Made by a program: the position numbers and the translations under genes. This document shows, in pieces, positions 57,977 to 64,000 of a stretch of 64,000 nt of DNA. Within the stretch, counting starts at the first letter, position 1. Every line of letters begins with the position of its first letter. The stretch covers positions 3,658,001 to 3,722,000 of the forward strand of contig NZ_CP030117.1 in NCBI RefSeq assembly GCF_001039275.2, given 5' to 3'. Below the pieces are notes generated by a model, which saw only the letters and a list, made by a program, of their open reading frames with translations, was not told the origin of the DNA and made no database searches. The DNA is from Brevibacillus brevis (GTDB taxonomy: Bacteria > Bacillota > Bacilli > Brevibacillales > Brevibacillaceae).

Positions 57977-59726
57977 GTTTTACCAGCTCCTTCACTTCAG
58001 CATAGATTTCCTTCGGCAGGAATGGGTTACCGTCATATTTAAGCACGGATTCGATTTTTTCAGCGTTTCCAACGTGTTGTTTGAGCAAGCTTGTTACTTG
58101 CGCTTGAGCGTTGTGCTCAACAACAACAACTTTCTTCGCTTTGTCTACGAGTGCTTTGATTTCTTCAGTTGGGAACGGATGCAGCAAACGGATTTGTGCA
58201 TGGTTTACTTTCATTCCCTCTTGTTCCAGACGGCCTTTTGCTTCTTGAATCGTACCAATTGTGGAGTTGATACCCACAACCAGAACATCCGCGTCAGCGT
58301 GAGGAGCATCTGCTGTTACAGCGCCTTTGAAGTTTTTCAGGACGCCTTCCATTTTGCGCATACGTTTATCCATTTGTTGAATACGGTTTGCAGCATTCTC
58401 AGATGGACGACCAGTTTGATCATGCTCAACACCAGTTACGTGGTGCAGACCGTATTTTTGACCTGGAATCACACGAGGAGAAACGCCGTCTTCTGTTACT
58501 TCATAACGTTTGAACAGGTCGTTTTGCTCTTTTTCTGGCAATTCTTGTCCAGCAAGCAGTTTTCCGCGACGGATTTCTACTTTGCTGTAGTCAAATGGAA
58601 CAACGGTTTGTTTACCCAAGGACAGCGTCAAGTCTGTCATCAGGATAACTGGCAGTTGGTATTCTTCCGCAATGTTAAACGCTTCAACTGCATCGTAGAA
58701 GCACTCTTCTACTGTGCTTGGCGCGATAACTACTTTTGGAATATCACCATGCGTACCATAGATCATAGCATTCACATCGGATTGCTCGATTTTGGTAGGC
58801 ATACCGGTAGATGGGCCACCACGCTGTGTGTTCACGATTACAACTGGTTGTTCTGTGATACCAGCCAGACCAATTGCTTCCATCATCAGGGACAGACCAG
58901 GACCTGCAGAAGCAGTCAAGGAACGAGCACCCGCGAAGTTAGCACCGATTGCCATCGTTACAGCAGCAATCTCGTCTTCTGTTTGGATAACAGTACCGCC
59001 CAATTTAGGCAGCTTTTTAATCAAGTATTCCATTACCTCGGAAGCAGGTGTGATCGGGTAAGCTGGCATGAAACGGCAGCCTGCTGCTACAGCACCCAGA
59101 GCGATCGCATCGTTACCGATGAGGAACAGTTGTTTTTGTGGATCAGCCTTTTCCATTTGGAACTCAGGGAGTTGACCACCAGTCAATTCATTTACGAAAT
59201 CAAAACCGCGGCGAATGGCATCCATGTTCTTTTCAACCACTTTTTCGCCCTTGCGGAGGAACATATCTTCAACGATGGGACGGAAGCTTTCCACTGAAAT
59301 GCCGAGGATGGCACTGGACGCACCAATCGACACCATGTTTTTCATCAGGGAAGTTCCCAGCTCATCAGCGATTTCAGTCAGTGGTACAGTGAAGAAGCGA
59401 ACTGGCTTCAAGCCGTCCGGCAATTTTGGATTAAATTTCGCATCCGCGATAATGATACCGCCTTCACGCAACTCATGCGCATTGAAATCGATCGTCTCTT
59501 GGTCAAACGCTACGAGAATGTCCAGATCGTCAGAGATCGCACGCATTGGCGTTGTGCTCACGCGAATTTTATTGTTCGTGTGTCCACCCTTAATACGGGA
59601 AGAGAAGTGACGGTAGCTATACAGATGGTATCCCATCCGGTTCATCGCCATCGAGAAAATCTCACCAGTACTCTCGATGCCCTCCCCTTGCTGTCCTCCA
59701 ACTTTCCAGGAAAGTTGACTAATCAT
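57948..59726 (-). CDS. korA: 2-oxoacid:acceptor oxidoreductase alpha subunit (gamma-alpha fusion)
   Basis: A 592-residue subunit. The N-terminal 190 residues are the gamma domain (SWKVGGQQGEGIESTGEIFS, YSYRHFSSRIKGGHTNNKIR). Then comes the alpha pyrimidine-binding domain (GNDAIALGAVAAGCRFMPAY, PITPASEVMEYLIKKL, TEDEIAAVTMAIGANFAGAR) and a C-terminal transketolase-like domain (VVVEHNAQAQVTSLLKQHVG). The gamma-alpha fusion with a separate beta and no delta ferredoxin subunit is the usual KorAB plan in aerobic Firmicutes. First gene of the korAB unit; conserved between spoVS and miaB in many bacilli. Confidence 0.93.
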   Translation of the reverse strand: MISQLSWKVGGQQGEGIESTGEIFSMAMNRMGYHLYSYRHFSSRIKGGHTNNKIRVSTTPMRAISDDLDILVAFDQETIDFNAHELREGGIIIADAKFNPKLPDGLKPVRFFTVPLTEIADELGTSLMKNMVSIGASSAILGISVESFRPIVEDMFLRKGEKVVEKNMDAIRRGFDFVNELTGGQLPEFQMEKADPQKQLFLIGNDAIALGAVAAGCRFMPAYPITPASEVMEYLIKKLPKLGGTVIQTEDEIAAVTMAIGANFAGARSLTASAGPGLSLMMEAIGLAGITEQPVVIVNTQRGGPSTGMPTKIEQSDVNAMIYGTHGDIPKVVIAPSTVEECFYDAVEAFNIAEEYQLPVILMTDLTLSLGKQTVVPFDYSKVEIRRGKLLAGQELPEKEQNDLFKRYEVTEDGVSPRVIPGQKYGLHHVTGVEHDQTGRPSENAANRIQQMDKRMRKMEGVLKNFKGAVTADAPHADADVLVVGINSTIGTIQEAKGRLEQEGMKVNHAQIRLLHPFPTEEIKALVDKAKKVVVVEHNAQAQVTSLLKQHVGNAEKIESVLKYDGNPFLPKEIYAEVKELVKHGDYERVSK

Positions 59727-59919
59727 TCAGATTCCACCCTTTCAGTGACTGTGAGAAAAGCTGCCTATCACACCTTGAAAAGACTGATAAGATGTGACAT
59801 TTCTGTGCATAGACAGTAACAATTGTAGTCCTGTCCATGTCAAATTGCAAGTGCTTTTACTCAACTTACTTTTGACCTGAATTTTAATGTTGAACTTGGT
59901 ACATTAATATCCTCATGCT
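59727..59919. other. Promoter region of korAB
   Basis: No gene. AT-rich sequence upstream of korA; no obvious operator recognised. Confidence 0.5.
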
Positions 59920-60855
59920 TTATTGTAGCACGTTTCCGAAAACACGCAACCAATTTCCTTGCACAAATTTCAATACTTCCGCCTCTTTATAACGTTTTAA
60001 CAAAGCTTCTAGTAACTGGGAGTAATCTGCCGCAGATGCCATGTCTCCAAACGTCTCGGTAATCCCATCGAAATCCGAGCCAAAACCTACGTGGTCTACG
60101 CCACCCAACGCGCAGATGTGATCCAAATGGCGCAACAAGTCATCGATCCAAACCGTGCGCTTCTCCGATACGGTAAAGAAGTCTACAAACGTCAAGCCGA
60201 TCGCGCCATCTTTGGCGATTAACGCTCGTATTTGCTCGTCCGTCAAATTGCGAGAGTGATCGCATAGGCTTCTCGCATTCGAGTGTGAAGCGATCACTGG
60301 TGCTTTCGAGCATTCTAGTACATCCCAGAATCCTGGATCGGCCAAATGCGAAACATCAATAATCATTCCCAGCCGATTCATTTCATCAATGACTTTTCGT
60401 CCAAATGAAGTCAGTCCACCTGGATTCGGCTCTCCATTTCCACTCGCTAGAGCGTTGCCATGATTCCAGGTCAGCGTCATTCCCCGTACTCCAAGCCGGA
60501 ACCACGTACGTAGCTGAACCAAACTCTCTTCTAATGCATGCGCGCCTTCTACAAACAGAATAGCCCCTTTCTGTCCCTTTAATACGCATTCAGCCAAATC
60601 TGCCTTTGTAAAAATGGGTCGTAATTTTCCACTCACCTCTTGATAAAAAATATCGATCATTTCTAGTACAGTATGAAAACGTCGTCCAAACGGCACATGA
60701 GAAGGAACAAAACAGGCAAGGACTTGTATGTCTACATTCCCTTTTTCAAGAGCGGTAAAACCTGCTTGCAAGAGCTTGTCTTCTTTATAGAAGTCCAAAT
60801 CGGGGTTCTGCCATAGCTTGCATAATACATCGCTATGCGCATCAAAGATTTTCAT
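59920..60855 (-). CDS. Membrane dipeptidase-family peptidase (M19)
   Basis: A 311-residue metallopeptidase. The zinc ligands are in MKIFDAHSDVL (H-x-D), GAILFVEGAHAL (Glu), SHLADPGFWDVLECSKAPVI and ASHSNARSLCDHSRN (His); VGFGSDFDGI closes the barrel. Renal dipeptidase family members cleave dipeptides, including some with D-residues. No signal peptide, so cytoplasmic. ATG 60855 with AAGGAG upstream; the in-frame upstream region lies over the spoVS terminator. Placed between spoVS and korAB as in other Brevibacillus-like genomes (inference). Confidence 0.92.
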   Translation of the reverse strand: MKIFDAHSDVLCKLWQNPDLDFYKEDKLLQAGFTALEKGNVDIQVLACFVPSHVPFGRRFHTVLEMIDIFYQEVSGKLRPIFTKADLAECVLKGQKGAILFVEGAHALEESLVQLRTWFRLGVRGMTLTWNHGNALASGNGEPNPGGLTSFGRKVIDEMNRLGMIIDVSHLADPGFWDVLECSKAPVIASHSNARSLCDHSRNLTDEQIRALIAKDGAIGLTFVDFFTVSEKRTVWIDDLLRHLDHICALGGVDHVGFGSDFDGITETFGDMASAADYSQLLEALLKRYKEAEVLKFVQGNWLRVFGNVLQ

Positions 60856-60908
60856 ATGGAAACGCTCCTTCTCTTCGATCACTTCGGAATTCATACTTCT
60901 GGACAAAC

Positions 60909-60940
60909 GAAAAAACCTGTTCATTCTTCGAACAAACAGG
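60909..60940 (-). terminator. spoVS terminator
   Basis: On the minus strand CCTGTTTGTTC, GAA, GAATGAACAGG then six T. Confidence 0.9.
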
Positions 60941-60963
60941 CAGGTGAAGCATTTGCAGTTGTA

Positions 60964-61224
60964 TCATCTGGGTTCTACGATTAATTTGATTGCAGTTCGT
61001 TCTTCTCCATCAATCACGATGTCGGTAAAGGCTGGAATACAAATGAGGTCAACTCCACTCGGCGCTACGAACCCTCGTGCGATTGCTACTGCCTTCACAG
61101 CTTGATTAAGCGCCCCAGCGCCAATGGCTTGGATCTCAGCCGCTCCTCGTTCGCGAAGAACTCCGGCAAGGGCACCAGCAACGGAATTGGGGTTAGACTT
61201 TGCTGAAACTTTTAATACTTCCAT
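60964..61224 (-). CDS. spoVS: Stage V sporulation protein S
   Basis: An 86-residue, highly conserved protein: MEVLKVSAKSNPNSVAGALA, then AAEIQAIGAGALNQAVKAVA and IARGFVAPSGVDLICIPAFT. The fold is Alba-like and may bind nucleic acid. It is needed for stage V of sporulation and acts in the sigma-H regulon in B. subtilis. GGGAGGTTC precedes the ATG. Same order as in Bacillus: rny, ymdB, spoVS. Confidence 0.97.
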   Translation of the reverse strand: MEVLKVSAKSNPNSVAGALAGVLRERGAAEIQAIGAGALNQAVKAVAIARGFVAPSGVDLICIPAFTDIVIDGEERTAIKLIVEPR

Positions 61225-61342
61225 CCTTTTTGAACCTCCCGTCTGATAGGAATCCTGTCATCATTAGAATGATATTCGCATAACCCCTAAAAATTCCTGC
61301 TAACTCGCTTGAAAGATTCAAAAAATTCTAATCTTATTCCCA

Positions 61343-62137
61343 TTATTCCATAAACGGATGGTCAGAGTCAATTCTGATTCGTTCCATTTTTTTCGCATGC
61401 CCAGTCGTTTTATCTAGCGTAATCAACACCGCATTCAACTGCGCAGGGTCTGGCGCTACCTCAAAGCGAACAGGGAGCTGCGTCAAAAACTTCTTAATAA
61501 CAGCTTCGCGTTCCATCCCCAAAATACCATTACTTGGGCCACACATTCCCACATCACACAAAAATCCGGTTCCTTGAGGCAAAATACGTTCATCAGCAGT
61601 TTGCACATGGGTATGTGTCCCCACGACCGCTGTTACCTTCCCATCGAGATACCATGACATTGCTTGCTTTTCTGATGTGGCTTCTGCATGAAAGTCTACA
61701 AAAATGAGCTTCGTACGCTTCCGAGCTTGCTCTACTAGCTTGTCAGCCATTTGGAACGGACAGTCGAGTGGTGGCAAGAACGTTCGCCCCATCAAGTTAA
61801 TAACGGCTAGTTCCCCTTCAGGTTGCTTGATATATGTAATCCCTTTTCCAGGAGCCCCTTCCGGGAAGTTCGCAGGTCTGATCATCCGCGGCTCATCATC
61901 AATAAAATCGAAAATTTCTCTTTGATCCCACGTATGATTCCCGAGCGTAATCGCGTGAACACCCCACTCGAAAAGCTCCTTGGTAATTTTCTCTGTGATC
62001 CCGCGACCATGCGCAGCGTTCTCTCCATTCGCTACGATAAAGGTAGGGCTGTATTTTCGTTTCAATAATGGCAAATATGTTTTCACGATCTCTCTGCCAG
62101 GCGAGCCCATAATATCTCCAATGAATAACAACTTCAT
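61343..62137 (-). CDS. ymdB: YmdB-type metallophosphoesterase (cAMP phosphodiesterase)
   Basis: A 264-residue TIGR00282-type protein. Metal-binding motifs: MKLLFIGDIMGSPGREIVKT, TFIVANGENAAHGRG, HAITLGNHTWDQREIFDFI, LIFVDFHAEATSEKQAMSWY and VVGTHTHVQTADERILPQGT. B. subtilis YmdB hydrolyses 2',3'-cyclic nucleotides and switches cells between motility and biofilm. It lies 109 bp after rny. GAGGTGATTGGGTA precedes the ATG. Confidence 0.96.
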   Translation of the reverse strand: MKLLFIGDIMGSPGREIVKTYLPLLKRKYSPTFIVANGENAAHGRGITEKITKELFEWGVHAITLGNHTWDQREIFDFIDDEPRMIRPANFPEGAPGKGITYIKQPEGELAVINLMGRTFLPPLDCPFQMADKLVEQARKRTKLIFVDFHAEATSEKQAMSWYLDGKVTAVVGTHTHVQTADERILPQGTGFLCDVGMCGPSNGILGMEREAVIKKFLTQLPVRFEVAPDPAQLNAVLITLDKTTGHAKKMERIRIDSDHPFME

Positions 62138-62217
62138 TACCCAATCACCTCATTGCTAGTATACACAATTCCTCTGCTCAGTAGAAAACTTGACTTCGTC
62201 GAGCATTTGGTGTGCTA

Positions 62218-62255
62218 CAAAAAAAGTAAAGTGGCACGCAGCCACTTTACTTTGC
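62218..62255 (-). terminator. rny terminator
   Basis: On the minus strand AAGTAAAGTGGC, 5-base loop, GCCACTTTACTT then a T run. It overlaps the last bases of rny. Confidence 0.9.
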
Positions 62256-63788
62256 ATACTCAACTGCCCGTGTTTCACGGATAACCGTTACTTTAATATG
62301 ACCTGGGTAGTCAAGTTCATTTTCAATTCGTTTCGTGATATCCCGTGCCAGACGGGTAGCTTCCGCATCGTCAATCTTATCAGGTTGAACCATCACGCGA
62401 ATTTCGCGTCCTGCTTGAATCGCATAAGACTTTTCTACGCCATCGAACGACTCAGAGATTTCTTCCAGTTTCTCCAAACGTCTGATATATGTTTCCAATG
62501 TCTCACGGCGTGCACCTGGGCGTGCGGCAGACAGAGCGTCGGCAGCTCCCACGAGCATAGCAATGACGGAAGTTGGTTCGGTATCACCGTGATGAGACGC
62601 AATACTGTTCACTACAACGTGATGCTCATTGTACTTCTTAGCCAGTTCTACACCGATTTCAACGTGTGAACCTTCTACTTCATGGTCAATCGCTTTTCCG
62701 ATATCATGCAGCAAACCTGCACGTTTGGCCAGCTTCACATCTTCTTTCAGTTCTGCTGCCATCAAACCGGCGAGATGTGCCACTTCCATAGAGTGCTTCA
62801 GTACGTTTTGACCGTAGCTTGTACGATAACGCAAGCGTCCAAGAATCTTGATCAGGTCTGGATGCAAGCCGTGAACGCCTGTTTCGAACGTTGCTTGCTC
62901 ACCGTACTCACGGATTCGCTCGTCTACTTCGCGACGCGCTTTTTCCACCATTTCCTCGATGCGAGCTGGGTGAATGCGACCGTCTGCGACCAGTTTATCC
63001 AACGCAGTCTTGGCGATTTCCCGACGAATCGGGTCGAAGCCAGACAGGATGACTGCTTCTGGAGTATCGTCAATAATCAGATCGATACCAGTCAACGTCT
63101 CCAGGGCACGAATGTTACGTCCTTCGCGTCCGATAATACGTCCCTTCATCTCATCATTTGGCAGCGTAACCACAGAAACGGTTGTTTCTGCTACGTGGTC
63201 TGCTGCACAACGTTGAATGGAGGTCGTAATGATCTCACGAGCACGCTTGTCCGCTTCTTCCTTGGCCTGAGTCTCAATCTCCTTGATCATCACAGCCATT
63301 TCGTGACGGACGGTATTCTCCACATCAGTGAGAATGATCGTCTTCGCCTCATCCTGCGTCAAGCCGGAGATTCGTTCTAGCTCTGATACTTGCTCTTTAT
63401 ATAAGTGCTCTACCTTGCTTTGCAGTTCTGCGATGGCACGGTCACGCTCAGACAACTCTTCTTCTTTGCGCTCCAACTGTTCCATCTTGCGGTCCAACGA
63501 TTCTTCTTTTTGTAGAATTCGTCGTTCCTGACGCTGGATCTCATTGCGTCGCTCACGCAATTCGGTTTCCGCTTCGGATCGAAGTTTGAACACTTCATCC
63601 TTTGCCTCCAGCACCTTCTCCTTCTTAACGGCCTCGGCGTCCCGTTTGGCTTCCTCCACGATCTGTCGTGCAGCTTCTTCTGCACTGGAGATCTTCGCTT
63701 CCGCAATCGATTTACGAGTGAAGTAGCCAGCACCCAAGCCGATCAGCAGGGCAACGAGCACAATGACAACAGTAATTATAGGATCCAT
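62247..63788 (-). CDS. rny: Ribonuclease Y
   Basis: A 513-residue endoribonuclease. A membrane anchor ([20 protein letters not shown]) at the N-terminus is followed by a long charged coiled coil (about 30-190). A KH domain follows ([20 protein letters not shown]). The HD domain ([20 protein letters not shown]) has the catalytic His-Asp pair. The last 100 residues end in [18 protein letters not shown]. RNase Y starts bulk mRNA decay; RicA, encoded in this window, belongs to a complex that steers it. AAGGAGGTGAAACG precedes the ATG. Confidence 0.98.
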   Translation of the reverse strand: MDPIITVVIVLVALLIGLGAGYFTRKSIAEAKISSAEEAARQIVEEAKRDAEAVKKEKVLEAKDEVFKLRSEAETELRERRNEIQRQERRILQKEESLDRKMEQLERKEEELSERDRAIAELQSKVEHLYKEQVSELERISGLTQDEAKTIILTDVENTVRHEMAVMIKEIETQAKEEADKRAREIITTSIQRCAADHVAETTVSVVTLPNDEMKGRIIGREGRNIRALETLTGIDLIIDDTPEAVILSGFDPIRREIAKTALDKLVADGRIHPARIEEMVEKARREVDERIREYGEQATFETGVHGLHPDLIKILGRLRYRTSYGQNVLKHSMEVAHLAGLMAAELKEDVKLAKRAGLLHDIGKAIDHEVEGSHVEIGVELAKKYNEHHVVVNSIASHHGDTEPTSVIAMLVGAADALSAARPGARRETLETYIRRLEKLEEISESFDGVEKSYAIQAGREIRVMVQPDKIDDAEATRLARDITKRIENELDYPGHIKVTVIRETRAVEYAK

Positions 63789-64000
63789 AGGCTTTTTCGT
63801 TTCACCTCCTTATTGTAAGACATCTCCCCGCTTTCCAAGCATTTGTTTTTCATGGAGTGCTCTCACATTTGAACATTCGGCTAAAAAACAAGACCGATTT
63901 TACTCGGTCCGCTGAATCCGTACTGCTTTCGCACGGTTTTTCAGTTGTTTCATAGGCAACGAGTGAGCAAATCACAAAAAGTTATGATACACCAAGTAAA
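63789..64000. other. rny upstream region
   Basis: Holds the rny ribosome binding site and a minus-strand terminator (63883-63909), presumably of the next gene outside the window, often recA. A 17-codon minus-strand frame (MKQLKNRAKAVRIQRTE) ends at that terminator; too short to support. Confidence 0.45.
63883..63909 (-). terminator. Rho-independent terminator, minus strand
   Basis: On the minus strand GACCGA, 6-base loop, TCGGTC, T, TGTTTTTT. It ends transcripts that enter from beyond the window. Confidence 0.8.

Noticed and set aside
57906-59297. 463-codon plus-strand frame opposite korA
   Set aside because: Long only because korA codon use avoids stops on the other strand; composition (Phe, Cys, Trp, His rich) is not that of a natural protein.
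1-64000. CRISPR arrays, tRNA or rRNA genes, riboswitches
   Set aside because: No regularly spaced repeats, no cloverleaf-like or rRNA-like stretches, and no recognisable T-box or metabolite riboswitch leader was seen; weak elements could be missed by eye.

Overview
The window is chromosomal DNA from an endospore-forming Firmicute. Gene content and order fit the genus Brevibacillus best, although no rRNA is present to prove it. Spore genes (spoVK, spoVS, cotE, a YheC/YheD ATP-grasp gene, two YjcZ-like genes, a sigma-K-like promoter pair), an S-layer-homology protein and AGGAGG-type ribosome binding sites all point that way. From about 23.8 kb to the right end, almost every core gene is on the minus strand. 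Read in transcription direction they run rny, ymdB, spoVS, dipeptidase, korA, korB, ... miaB, ricA, cotE, ... mutS, mutL, ... miaA, hfq, ... hflX, ynbB, glnR, glnA. This is the Bacillus recA-to-glnA backbone with insertions.

Left arm (1-23.8 kb): an accessory region dense in small and broken genes. It holds a GNAT acetyltransferase cut by the window edge, a CD3324-type regulator behind a short leader ORF, a FusB-type EF-G-binding protein, an ArsR/SRPBCC pair, and a TetR/NAD-epimerase unit with four copies of a palindromic operator-like site. Next come a run of small genes (5.4-7.0 kb) with two paralogous four-cysteine peptides, a Fur-box siderophore-binding lipoprotein, a flavin-reductase-like protein, a PH-domain protein, a HemK/PrmC-like methyltransferase, a DUF6492 protein, a VOC protein and an AAA ATPase between small membrane proteins. 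At least six recognisable pseudogenes or coding scars lie here: GNAT, MerR-SDR, SRPBCC, a secreted protein, IS3, and an unidentified minus-strand cluster.

The boundary between the left arm and the core is unusual. The last 54 coding bases of glnA plus 27 bases downstream are repeated (79 of 81 identical) 2.3 kb away. Between the copies lie a secreted beta-rich protein gene, a 4-bp-overlapping lipoprotein gene and a decayed IS3 element. The terminator suited to glnA sits beside the distant copy. This looks like a cargo inserted at the 3' end of glnA.

Core (23.8-64 kb): nitrogen control (glnRA with a GlnR/TnrA box), ribosome-associated GTPase hflX, RNA ligase, spoVK, and tRNA and mRNA maturation (miaA, miaB, mnmM, rny, ricA, hfq). 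Mismatch repair (mutSL), 2-oxoacid:ferredoxin oxidoreductase (korAB), lipoyl assembly (lipL) and spore envelope genes (cotE, amidoligase, YheC/YheD) are also here. Insertions relative to Bacillus include an IF-3 paralogue, a MarR/MFS pair, a putative amidoligase between mutS and cotE, an unidentified 400-residue protein next to mutL, and an SLH protein, LipL, acyltransferase and CbpB block.

All calls come from reading the sequence and from family knowledge. No database search was possible, and start codons were chosen by Shine-Dalgarno position where alternatives exist.
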